Origin: Argyresthia goedartella
Lineage: Eukaryota; Arthropoda; Insecta; Lepidoptera; Argyresthiidae
NCBI GenBank assembly: GCA_949825045.1
Contig: OX463822.1
Location: forward strand, 3,539,001-3,603,000
DNA length: 64,000 nt
Direction: 5' to 3'
The notes under the pieces were generated by a model. That model was given only the letters and a program-made list of their open reading frames with translations. It ran no database searches and had not been told where the DNA came from. Shown here piece by piece: positions 54,420 through 63,197 of the stretch (positions are counted from its first letter, which is position 1; each line of letters opens with the position of its first letter). Both the position numbers and the translations under genes were made by a program.

Positions 54420-55348
54420 GCAAACAAACGGTGGTAAATGAAATACATAAAAATGCTCGAAAACATTTTCCGCGAAGAAGTGTCATATTAAAAGATATCG
54501 ATGATTTATGGCAAGCTGATTTAATAGATATGCAATCTTTTTCAAACGAGAACTCAAAAAATAAATTTATTTTAGCAGTCATCGATTCATTCTCAAAATA
54601 TGCTTGGGCATATCCACTTAAGCAGAAGAACAAAGAATCTGTTGCTGAAGCATTTCAAATGTTAATAGATAAGGGACGTATTCCAAAAAACCTACAAACT
54701 GATTTGGGTACAGAATTTTATAACACAAGTTTTCATAGTTTAATAAAAAAATATGGCATAAACCATTATTCCACATATTCTACTAAGAAGGCATCTATAG
54801 TAGAAAGATTTATAAGGACGTTGAAAAACAAATTGTATAAGCATTTTAGTATGAATGGGAATTATAAATGGGCTGATGGTATATTAGATACCGCATTGAG
54901 GTCGTATAATGCTTCCTTTCACAGAACTATTGGATTAGCTCCAGATAAAGTTAATATATATAATAAAAAACAAATTCTGAATAGATACAAAGCACAGCAG
55001 AGCAAATTGCAGACCATGAGTCCTCCTAGCAAATTAAAAGTTGGAGATTTTGTTAGAATAAGCAAATACAAAGGAACGTTTGAAAAAGGATATACTCCCA
55101 ATTGGTCAACAGAGGTGTTTAAAATAATAAAAGTTAACAATACAGCTCCTCCCACATACCTCTTAATTGATGCAAAAAGCCAGCCAATATTAGGGGCATT
55201 TTATAAACAAGAACTTCAAATAACTCCGCACCCCGATATTTATTTAGTTGAAAAAGTATTAAAAACTAAAGGCAATCGTCTATTGGTTAAGTGGCTAGGC
55301 TTTTCTTCTAACGAGAACAGTTGGATAGATAAATCTAAAGTTTTATAA
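54416..55348 (+). CDS. Polinton DDE integrase with C-terminal chromodomain
   Basis: 310 residues. rve-type catalytic core: first Asp in WQADLIDMQ (~35), second in QTDLGTEFYN (~97), Glu in SIVERFIRTLKN about 34 residues later. An SH3-like segment follows (KVGDFVRISKYKG), then a chromodomain (LVEKVLKTKGNRLLVKWLG, ENSWIDKSKVL). No HHCC finger is evident at the N-terminus. It inserts the element with 6-bp duplications, as seen here. Translation probably begins at the ATG embedded in the ATGA overlap with the upstream gene, implying reinitiation or an independent message. Confidence 0.93.
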   Translation: MSKQTVVNEIHKNARKHFPRRSVILKDIDDLWQADLIDMQSFSNENSKNKFILAVIDSFSKYAWAYPLKQKNKESVAEAFQMLIDKGRIPKNLQTDLGTEFYNTSFHSLIKKYGINHYSTYSTKKASIVERFIRTLKNKLYKHFSMNGNYKWADGILDTALRSYNASFHRTIGLAPDKVNIYNKKQILNRYKAQQSKLQTMSPPSKLKVGDFVRISKYKGTFEKGYTPNWSTEVFKIIKVNNTAPPTYLLIDAKSQPILGAFYKQELQITPHPDIYLVEKVLKTKGNRLLVKWLGFSSNENSWIDKSKVL

Positions 55349-55444
55349 CCAGGTCCTATCGTAATAAGTTATCATTCCATTCCAGAGTTCGTTCGAGGAT
55401 AGTTAACAGCTAAACTATTTTCCTGGTATACCTTTTTTATAATC

Positions 55445-55921
55445 ATGAACAAAAAGAAATCATCGTTAAAACCCAGAGAGAAAATCTCAAAAAGAAGGAT
55501 CGTTATTAAAAAATCGGGTGCAGGATTCAAAAAGACGTTCAAAAATATGATCAATCATGCTAAAAAACATGTTCAGAAACTTAAACCTAAATGCAAAAAA
55601 GCAGCAATCGAGCTAGCTATCGCAGCAGCTAAAGAGTTTGCTTCAGATTTACCTATGGGCATACCACGAATCATACCAGTACCGAAAACTGGCGGATTTT
55701 TACCTCTGATCCCGATATTTGCTGGATTGTCGACAGTAGGTAGTTTAGCAGGTGGAGCAGCAGGTATTGCTAAAGCAGTCAACACAATAAAATCGGCAAA
55801 AAAACGTTTATCTGAACTAAAACGATTCAATGAGAAAATGAATGATGTATGTATCGGTCAAGGTTTACAGCTCAAGCAGCATGGAAGCGGGTTAGGTATA
55901 TATACAACTCAAAAAAACTAA
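55445..55921 (+). CDS. pX-like virion core / capsid-associated protein
   Basis: 158 residues. Strongly basic N-terminal half (KKKSSLKPREKISKRR, GAGFKKTFKNMINHAKKHV), then a hydrophobic glycine/alanine-rich stretch, GGFLPLIPIFAGLSTVGSLA and GGAAGIAKAVNT (~78-112). This resembles the adenovirus core protein X precursor and its Polinton homologues. The C-terminus is a GSGLGIY-type end. The last codons CAA AAA AAC before TAA form the slippery heptamer A AAA AAC (55912-55918), which leads in -1 frame into the protease ORF. It may bind DNA or membranes in the virion. Confidence 0.8.
   Translation: MNKKKSSLKPREKISKRRIVIKKSGAGFKKTFKNMINHAKKHVQKLKPKCKKAAIELAIAAAKEFASDLPMGIPRIIPVPKTGGFLPLIPIFAGLSTVGSLAGGAAGIAKAVNTIKSAKKRLSELKRFNEKMNDVCIGQGLQLKQHGSGLGIYTTQKN
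55912..55918 (+). promoter_or_regulatory. Candidate -1 ribosomal frameshift heptamer
   Basis: A AAA AAC in the correct phase (codons CAA AAA AAC, then TAA). A -1 shift continues in the protease frame, which has no suitable ATG between here and its conserved start. I see no strong stem-loop downstream, so the stimulatory element is unproven. Confidence 0.55.
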
Positions 55922-56289
55922 GTAAACGGCTACCTAACAGAGCTCTCAGCAACATTGATATATTAAATAATTCGAATGATATACCATATTTTCGAGGGGT
56001 ATTCATGAGAAACGAATTACCGAAAAAACCTTTAAGAAATGAGTGTGGTATAATTAATTTAGACAGTTCTGAGAATTCTGGAACACATTGGGTAGCCTAT
56101 GCCAAAATGAAGGATAAAATTGAATATTTTGACAGTTATGGAAACTTAAGACCCCCGAGAGAGTTTTTAAATTATATGGGATCCTGCATTAACTATAATT
56201 ATGAGAATTTTCAAAAACATAATACTTTTAACTGTGGCCATCTTTGTTTGAAATATCTTAAGAAGTTTTGGGAAAATGTGGGAAGATAA
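55919..56289 (+). CDS. Adenain-type cysteine protease
   Basis: The conserved part starts at about 55919 (KRLPNRALSNIDILNN). It contains the catalytic His in GTHWVAYAK (~56085), an acidic/aromatic EYFDSYG block (~56130) and the catalytic Cys in NTFNCGHLCLKYL (~56235), the order of adenovirus protease. About 122 residues belong to this frame. The open frame extends back to an ATG at 55849, but that part only overlaps the end of the pX-like gene in another frame and has no protease content. Expression is therefore likely by -1 frameshift from the pX-like ORF, or from the ATG at 55849. It matures capsid precursors. Confidence 0.88.
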
Positions 56290-56327
56290 ATATTACCTAG
56301 TTGTAATTTATAATTCAGTCCTCCATA

Positions 56328-57005
56328 ATGTCTCTAACGCTCACTATCACCGGTGATAAATCTATGCTGGAGTCAAGATATATGCCTTCTCTTACGTTAG
56401 ATGGTCTTTACGAATGTGGTTTAATATATTTTTCAGCATTTAATTCAATACCAAATATAGATCATAATAACAATGTTTTCTCATATGGAAGAGAAAAAAA
56501 TGAAATAAAAATACCTACTGGCTTGTATGATTTATATGATATAAATGAGTACCTCGCAGACAGAATTGAAAATTGTGAGTTTCAGATAAGACCGAATAAC
56601 AACACCATGAAATGTGCAATATTTTGTAGTAAACCCATTAATTTTGATGTTGAAAATAGTATTGGATCTTTACTAGGGTTTGAAAAGGTGACATTAGAAG
56701 CAAATAAATGGCATGAGTCGGCTAAAGTTGTTAACATTCTGCCGACAACTGTTATAAGGATTGAATGTGATTTAGTTCAAGGCTCATATACGAACGGTGC
56801 TCTCACACATATTATTTATGAATTTGTTCCAAATGTTCCTCCAGGTCATAGATTTGTGGAAACTCCTAGTACTATGATTTATTTTCCTGTTAAACAAAGC
56901 GTTATTTCAGAAATACATATAAACATTTTAGACTTGGATGGTAATCAAATCAATTTCAGAGGTGAAAGTATCCAATTGTGTCTTCACTTGAGAAAAAGAC
57001 GATGA
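56328..57005 (+). CDS. Penton-like minor capsid protein
   Basis: 225 residues. Contains FSAFNSIPNI, IKIPTGLYDLYDINEYLADR, NNNTMKCAIF, SIGSLLGFEKVTL and PNVPPGHRF, an arrangement matching the single jelly-roll penton proteins of Polintons and adintoviruses. It would occupy icosahedral vertices. No lesion. Its TGA overlaps the ATG of the next mini-ORF (ATGA at 57002-57005). Confidence 0.85.
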   Translation: MSLTLTITGDKSMLESRYMPSLTLDGLYECGLIYFSAFNSIPNIDHNNNVFSYGREKNEIKIPTGLYDLYDINEYLADRIENCEFQIRPNNNTMKCAIFCSKPINFDVENSIGSLLGFEKVTLEANKWHESAKVVNILPTTVIRIECDLVQGSYTNGALTHIIYEFVPNVPPGHRFVETPSTMIYFPVKQSVISEIHINILDLDGNQINFRGESIQLCLHLRKRR

Positions 57006-57166
57006 TTGTTTTCTACAATAACAATAATTATAAAGTCCCTAACATGTGAGTCAAGTGTGTTATTAGAAGGAATGTTGTTAAGCGATTAACACGTACTCCC
57101 GCAAAAAATAAAAATATCACTAAAAATAACATAGATTTTCTGAAAGCACTTGGTTTCAAGCTATGA
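57002..57166 (+). pseudogene. Mini-ORF between penton and capsid genes, in-frame TGA at codon 16
   Basis: Starts inside the penton stop (ATGA) and ends inside the capsid start (ATGA, 57163-57166). The 54-codon frame has a TGA at 57047-57049 after a short Asn/Tyr-rich start. It then reads a basic stretch (VKRLTRTPAKNKNITKNN) and ends FLKALGFKL. Exact ATGA joins on both sides argue that the whole frame was one small gene. The TGA may be a disabling mutation, an assembly error or a readthrough codon. Too short to assign a function. Confidence 0.6.
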
Positions 57167-58374
57167 ATATTCTTCATATAAACAATGTGGCGCAGTTTGA
57201 TAACTCTATAGAGAGTTATGAAGTTCATACATACAACCCATACAACAATAGTTTCAATGAAAATGATGAAATAAGAATTCCTATTCACCAGCAGGATATC
57301 TATATTCTCCCTTCAGCCAGTTGTATTTACATAGAAGGCTGTGTTGTTATTTCTCATAAGGATGCAACTGGTAAAATTGTGAAAAAAGATGTTAATTTTT
57401 GCAATAATGCAATAACATTTCTTTTCCAAGATATAAGGTATGAGATCAATGGGGTTGAAATAGATCGTGTAAGAAATGCTGGCATAACAACAACGTTAAA
57501 ATCTTATATTTCAATGAATGAAGGTGAAAACAAGGCAGCTGCAGTTTGGGGGTGGAACACTAATGGATTGAAAAATCATGGTGGAAATTTCAGTGCTCTT
57601 TTACCGTTAAATAAAGTTTTAGGATTTGCAGAAGACTATAATAAAGTAATCATTAATTGTAAACATGAGCTCATTCTTAATAGAGGTAGCTCAAATCTAA
57701 ACAGCGTCATAACGGATGCAGATAATTCTGTAACCATTGATATTCAACGAATACAATGGCGAATGCCGCATGTGAAGGTTTCAGATAAGCAAAGGCTAAT
57801 ATTGCTGAAGCATTTAGAAAAAGACATTCCCATACAAATTCCATTCAGAAATTGGGATCTATATGAATATCCACTTTTGCCTAAAACAACAAAGCATACA
57901 TGGGCAGTTAAAACAGCATCTCAATTAGAAAAACCTCGGTATGTCATATTTGGTCTGCAAACCGATAAAAAAAATAGTAAAATTAATGATAGTTCTATTT
58001 TTGATCACTGTGCTCTAAAAAATGTGACGCTATATTTAAATTCACATTATTACCCGTACGATGCTCTTAACCTTAAATTTGATGAGAATAAGTACTATAT
58101 ATTATACGAAATGTATGCTAAATTCCGTCAGTTGTTCTACAACCTTCCGATCGACCCATTACTTAATCTTCAAACTTTCAAGGAGAAAGCCCCTCTAGTC
58201 GTCATTGACTGTTCGAGGCAAAATGAAATTCTAAAAACTGGTCCAGTTGATGTAAGACTAGAAATTGAAACTTCGAAGGAATTTCCAGACAAAACAAGTG
58301 CTTATTGTTTAATCATTAACGACCGTCTTATTGAATATAAACCACTGAGCAACATTGTGCGTAAATTATCATGA
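57163..58374 (+). CDS. Hexon-like major capsid protein
   Basis: 403 residues. It opens MNILHINNVAQFDNSIESYE, then IRIPIHQQDIYILPSASCIY, FLFQDIRYEINGVEIDRVRN and IQIPFRNWDLYEY. Near the C-terminus are SHYYPYDALNLKFDENKYY and a final VIDCSRQNEIL block. This matches the double jelly-roll hexon-like proteins of insect Polintons, the shell-forming unit. The length fits the short insect type, not the ~600-residue vertebrate type. It starts at an ATGA overlap with the mini-ORF and ends at an ATGA overlap with the next gene. Confidence 0.85.
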   Translation: MNILHINNVAQFDNSIESYEVHTYNPYNNSFNENDEIRIPIHQQDIYILPSASCIYIEGCVVISHKDATGKIVKKDVNFCNNAITFLFQDIRYEINGVEIDRVRNAGITTTLKSYISMNEGENKAAAVWGWNTNGLKNHGGNFSALLPLNKVLGFAEDYNKVIINCKHELILNRGSSNLNSVITDADNSVTIDIQRIQWRMPHVKVSDKQRLILLKHLEKDIPIQIPFRNWDLYEYPLLPKTTKHTWAVKTASQLEKPRYVIFGLQTDKKNSKINDSSIFDHCALKNVTLYLNSHYYPYDALNLKFDENKYYILYEMYAKFRQLFYNLPIDPLLNLQTFKEKAPLVVIDCSRQNEILKTGPVDVRLEIETSKEFPDKTSAYCLIINDRLIEYKPLSNIVRKLS

Positions 58375-58856
58375 AAGTGTTTGTAGATGTTCAGGGATTT
58401 AAATCAGAAAAAAATTGTTTTATACTAAAAGAATTGGCTGTACTATATGATGACAAAGTACAAGTGTTTTTATTTAAGCCCCCGTGTCCATACTCTGATT
58501 TAACAGCCATGGAAAAAAAACATGTTACTTGGATAGAGAGGAATAGGAAAATTTCATGGTGTGAAGGAATCGTACCTTACGAATATCATACATCATATTT
58601 TTTATCTTTCTTTAAAAATAAAGAAATTTATTGTAAGGGTCTTGAAAAAGTGTCATGGTTGAAAAATATTTTAGATAATAATAATATTTATAATGTTGAG
58701 GAATATGGATGTCCTAATTTATTGAATTTGTATAAAGAGTATAATTTATGTTCTGATATTTATAGCTGTATTTATCACCCAACAATATGTGCGTTGAAAA
58801 ACGTAATGTGTATAAAAAAATGGTGTGTTTTAAATAATAAAGTATTCAATAACTAA
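58371..58856 (+). CDS. Polinton protein of unknown function, last gene
   Basis: 161 residues, starting at the ATG of an ATGA overlap with the capsid gene. N-terminus MKVFVDVQGFKSEKNCFILK, then VFLFKPPCPYSDL, HVTWIERNRKISWCEG and YCKGLEKVSWLKNIL. Similar small proteins recur in insect Polintons, as I recall. The initial VFVDVQGF is reminiscent of the first motif of DEDD exonucleases, but with Gln in place of Glu, so nuclease activity is doubtful. The C-terminus is Cys-rich (LCSDIYSCIY, CALKNVMCIKKWC). Confidence 0.65.
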   Translation: MKVFVDVQGFKSEKNCFILKELAVLYDDKVQVFLFKPPCPYSDLTAMEKKHVTWIERNRKISWCEGIVPYEYHTSYFLSFFKNKEIYCKGLEKVSWLKNILDNNNIYNVEEYGCPNLLNLYKEYNLCSDIYSCIYHPTICALKNVMCIKKWCVLNNKVFNN

Positions 58857-59275
58857 TTTACAGTATGGTTATTTATTTCAATTACTTAATTTATGGAGAT
58901 CCTATTATTTAGATATTTTTAGCAGAAGTGAGTATTTTTATCATCATCTGTTGATCACATAACATTAAAACTAATTTAGACATGATGAGTTCAAGCATAC
59001 ATATTACCAAGACAGAAATATCGAACTAGACTATCGATATGAGACAGGCATTAGAATACTAAGTAGTTAAGCTTAGAAACATAGTTGGATCTGTCGTAGT
59101 AGTTAACTCTAACTTTAACTTAATCATTGAACAATGGGCCACGAATGCGCCATGGGCCATGATCAATGGATCATGCTCGAGCAAAGCGGGGTTCAAAATA
59201 AAATAGGCATACTTTTGCTCGATTGAGTACTAGAAAAACTACAAATGATCAGAATGATATGGGTTCTGAATTAGA
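58857..59275. other. Polinton right non-coding region
   Basis: AT-rich with no ORF. A GGGCCACGAATGCGCCATGG / CCATGATCAATGGATCATG patch at 59135-59180 contains small palindromes next to the TIR. Confidence 0.5.
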
Positions 59276-59378
59276 ATTTTATTTAGCGTGAGAATACTAA
59301 CCATCGGAGAATTGTTACGCATGGATCACCCCCGAGCAAGGCGAGGGGGTGATCCAAAAGTAACAATTCTTCACTACT
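59276..59378 (-). repeat. Polinton right terminal inverted repeat
   Basis: Inverted match to 43079-43183 with one 1-bp gap and scattered substitutions; the outer 34 bp are identical. Its internal hairpin (59310-59366) is imperfect because of a CATGCG change. Confidence 0.95.
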
Positions 59379-59384
59379 GGCATC
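59379..59384 (+). repeat. Polinton target-site duplication, right (GGCATC)
   Basis: Identical to 43073-43078. Confidence 0.95.
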
Positions 59385-60420
59385 TCTAAATTCGTGGGGT
59401 GATAAGTCGAAGTTGTCTTTTCTTGTCGGTATTACTGAAAGCCATGTTGATGTTTTTGTTTTTATTTTTGTCGCTATTGATCTTTCTATTGCTCTTTTCT
59501 TTTTGGATGGTAATTTTGTTAGAATGCTTTCTAGAGTTTCGTTCTCATATGTTTCTTTTTCCTTGTTTCCTTCCTTTCTTGCGTCACGCAAAGAATTGTA
59601 GTGTTCAGCAAGGTTTATGTCTTTTATCTCGGTTAGGGCTGTTGAAAGTATTGTAGATCCCTGTTTTGAGATTTGGTATGCACGGTTTGGTATGTTGAAG
59701 GGGTCAGAAAGGGCAAGTCCGCCTTTGTGGAATGGGAGGGTAAATAGCTGGGTTTCAAGTTTTGTGATTTCGCCTCCGATTAGTGTTGGTATGAATTTGT
59801 CGTGTAATGTGTTAGTTAAGGGTTCAAAAAGTTCTTCTGAATTTTTTAAGACACGTAGTAGGAAGGACCATTTAAACTGAGCTGCTTTAGTTAGGGCAGT
59901 GTAAGCGGCTTGAGGTGAGTTTTTGCAGATTGTTGTGAGTTTCTCGATGATAGATATCCATTCGGTTACATTCTTTTTTACGAAGTCGTCCCCTCCTGTC
60001 CCTATGTAGCCCCCTAGGAAGCGGGAGCCGGTAACTATGGAGACGTTGGTACCGGAGAACGTCTTGTCTGCGGTAGACTTATCAGTTTCTGACACTATTA
60101 GAAATGATTTTTTACCTTGTGGTAAGTATCCGTATGCTGGGCCTGTTTTATTTAAGTTGTCCCACCATTGTCGTAGGCTTTGGAAAGTGCCTTGCGCGGA
60201 GGAGTCATCGGCGTACCAGCATTGTGTGACTGTATTTTCGGTTTTAAGTTTGTTAATTATTGGTAGTGTTGCAAGCGCGTACAGTGGCATTGCGAGTGGG
60301 TCTCCTTGGGTTACGCCTTCTCTGCTATATAGTCTTGTATCAGAATCGCGAAATACCAATTCAGCGTATTCTCTGTACTTATTTTCAAGAATCTTTTGCT
60401 TAATAAATTTCTTATCGTTT
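59385..60420 (-). pseudogene. YADD-type retroelement, N-terminal half (split by the Polinton)
   Basis: The minus strand reads YREYAELVFRDSDTRLYS, GVTQGDPLAMPLYALATLPI, CWYADDSSAQGTFQSL (RT motif C), GYLPQGKKSFLIV and FLGGYIGTGGDDFVKKNV. It continues to SPHEFRDA, where the Polinton begins, and the frame resumes at 43078. The 5' end is truncated by a stop near 60418, so the RT fingers are missing. The open frame running on into the Polinton TIR is accidental. Confidence 0.88.
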
Positions 60421-60600
60421 TAGGTACAACGTATACATAGATAGACATAGTCATAGATAGTAGATATGTAGATATGTATGTAGATATTATGTAGACATTG
60501 TTTCTATTATATCCAAAGTACTTACCGTCGAGTAGTTAAGCGATCTCACCATGTCGCACTTAAATCTAGTGGTTTCAGCGCATGGTTACTGTACTAACTA
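60421..60600. other. No recognisable feature
   Basis: AT-rich spacer. Confidence 0.35.
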
Positions 60601-62870
60601 ATGTAATTTATTTATTTATTGAATAAACAAAGTTAAAAAAAAAGTAACATATGGTTAGATATATGTTATATCTAAATAACTAATATAAAACAATATTAAC
60701 TAAATATGCGAGGGCTTACATAAATATCATATAATATACTCGTACATGCTAAACATAAATACTATATAAATATATATATATTTTCAATAAATATACTAAT
60801 GAATACATACATACTACCTATATTTCTAAAGTGAAAGGTAATGCTTCTTCACGCGACTTTTAAATATATTAAGAGAAGGACAGTCCCTGATAGTGCAGGG
60901 GAGTGCATTCCACAATTGAATGGCCCGGAATCTAAACCCATGCTCATAGGACGCGGTGTTATGCTGTGGGGTTGTGAGCATTGAAAGCGCGTGAGTTCTC
61001 CGAGGCCTGCTGGAAGAAAGAAATGGAAAACGGTCTCGTAAGAAGGTTGGATAGCGTGGATTGTTGAAATGTTGTAGAGGATGTTGAGGATGTGAGAATC
61101 CCGACGAAGACGTATTGGCAGCCACTTCAGCTCTTTGCGATGCTGTGATATATGGTCGTATTTGCGCAGCCCAAAGATAAACCGAATCCCGAGATTTTGA
61201 AGTCGTTCGAGTTTGTTCAGTAATTCTTCGTTAGCACTGACCCAGCAGACATCAGCATAATCGATGAGGGGTAGAAGGAGAGACTGAGCGAGAGTGATTT
61301 TGGTCTGTCGAGGCAAAAAGTAGCAAATACTCGTCGACTGACCTCATTGACATGCGATTACTAGGACAGCTGGTTGTCGAAGATAAGACCCAGGTTTTTA
61401 GCTTTATCGCTATACACGATTGTGGTACCATTAAAAGTGACAGGTGGAATGGGCTGTTGCTGCAACAAGTTAAGAGATTGTCTGGTACCTATAATCATGG
61501 CCTGGGACTTGCTCGGGTTAACCAGGAGTCCGAAGGACGAAGCCCAGCTTCTCACCCCCTCCAGATCAGCATTCAATGCCTCCACAGCAGAGTTGACATC
61601 TTTATGAGAGAAGTGGCGATAAATCTGGAGATCATCAGCATAAAGATCATATGAAGAAGACAGGATGTCCGAGATGGAGTTTATGAAAATCGAGAATAGA
61701 AGAGGAGAAAGAATACCACCTTGAGGGACGCCTGAAAGGAGGTCACACCATTCAGTGGATGTCTCTTCCGTCCTGATACGCTGTTGCCGATCCCTCAAAT
61801 AAGAGTCGAACCAGCCGGCAGAGAAGGAAGAGACGTTCAGGGATCTGAGAAGCTCAACGAGAATGTCGAAATCTACGCTGTTGAAGGCACTACTGAAATC
61901 AAGTAAAGCCTACACGGAAAGCTGTTTGCGGTCCATGGCTAGCTGTATGTCATCTGTGACTTTCAGCAGAGCCGTGACGGTGCTATGACCCGGTCGGAAT
62001 CCCGACTGGAACGTGTTTAGCAGATTGTTTGAGGAGAGGTAGTAGGAAAGCTGGTTATGGACAATGGTCTCAGGGACTTTGGAGAGGATGGGCAGGATTA
62101 AAATGGGACGGTACTCTTTGAAAGACTGATTGAAAGACTGGAGGTTTTGGGTAGTGGGATGACTAGTGCATTCTTCCACACTGTGGGGAAGGCACCATTA
62201 GCTAAAGAAAAGTTTATAACGTGTGTTATTGCTGGTAATAGTTCGTCAAGGATTGTCAGTAGCATTTTAAGGCAAATTTTGTCATCGCCTACAGCTTTCG
62301 AATTGACTGCCAATAGCGCCTTCTTGACCGCATCGATTCCAACATTACTCAAGTTGAATGGTGTGGTGTTGGGTAAGGACTAAGAGCGCAGGCTCTGAAG
62401 CGTGGCTTGTTTGACAGTGGGATCCATCACAACAGGCGGGGCAGAAAGAAACTGGTTGAGACCGTTGAGATCTACATTACCAGCATGTAGGTCCCGGGCC
62501 TTACCTACACCAAGCGTTCTCAGGAATTTCCACACCTGAGCTGGAGTGTAGTTCTCAATGTATTCGTGTATGTGCCGACGTTTATCATCGCGACAGAGAC
62601 GGTTACAACGGTTGCGAAGACATTTGTAAGAGAGTAAATTATCATCTGTCGGATTGCTGCGGTATCTACACTTGGTTCTATTCCTCTTAGCCATTAGGCA
62701 CTTAATAGTGTATGTTAGCCAAGGGGCAGGGTGGTGTTTAACCCTCACTTTTTTGTAGGTGCGTGCTTGTCATAGAGACCCAAGACTATAGAATTAAAAC
62801 TGGCGATTTTATTATCAGAAGAAGAAGAAGACTTATCACGAACACAGCATGGCAATATATATATATATTT
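60600..62870 (-). pseudogene. CR1-type LINE, 5'-truncated, several frameshifts
   Basis: In minus-strand order: EN-RT linker (62380-62860; VLGLYDKHAPTKK, HHPAPWLTYTIKCLMAKRN); RT fingers (61910-62352; KALLAVNSKAVGDDKICLK, YRPILILPILSKV, SGFRPGHSTVTALLKVTDDI); palm (61361-61798; GVPQGGILSPLLFSIFINS, SYDLYADDLQIY); thumb and C-terminus (60826-61316; PLIDYADVCWVSANEELLNK, FRFRAIQLWNALPCTIRDCP). Frame changes near 62350, 61900 and 61320-61360 break it. The endonuclease domain is absent. It ends near 60600 in ATTTATTTATTTATTG. Confidence 0.85.
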
Positions 62871-63197
62871 ATTTAACAAACAAACAAGACCAAGAATGGG
62901 ACCAAAACGCAACCAATGGCCGCGGCCGTCCGGTCCGTACATCCGAAAATGAAAAGACACAAACCACGAACCGCACGTCTTTGCTTCAAAGTGACAGATG
63001 ACAACTGATGAAATAAAAACCACAGAGAATGTAATCACTACGTTTGATCAGAGTGTCGAAACAAAAACTTTACACACACCGATAGAAATGGATTGGTTGG
63101 ACAATGGATATTGCGAACTATCTCACAGTTGTCGGATAAAATAGTCGCCTCGTGGAATGATACCTGTGATAAGTGGTCTTGTGAAGATGCGACCACT
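62871..63197. other. No recognisable gene
   Basis: Contains a short (AT)n run near 62855-62870; nothing else identified. Confidence 0.4.

Larger units (their letters stand above)
43079..59378 (+). mobile_element. Maverick/Polinton, 16,300 bp, both ends intact
   Basis: Terminal inverted repeats of ~104 bp (43079-43183, 59276-59378) begin AGTAGTGAAGAATTG. A perfect 6-bp target duplication flanks them, and the repaired host frame across the two flanks is continuous in a retroelement ORF. The interior encodes the Polinton core set: protein-primed PolB, A32-type ATPase, DDE integrase, adenain-type protease, penton-like and hexon-like capsid proteins and a pX-like protein. The left ~4.4 kb before polB holds host-type repeats and two spliced exons that are not Polinton core genes. 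TIR arms differ at roughly a dozen positions, so the insertion is not brand new. Confidence 0.95.

Noticed and set aside
55849..55918. N-terminal extension of the protease from the ATG at 55849 as a genuine domain
   Set aside because: This part is the out-of-frame reading of the conserved end of the pX-like gene and has no protease-like sequence, though use of the ATG cannot be excluded.
42421..60420. Two independent copies of the YADD retroelement, one on each side
   Set aside because: The flanks are complementary halves, not overlapping copies, and meet at the 6-bp Polinton target duplication.
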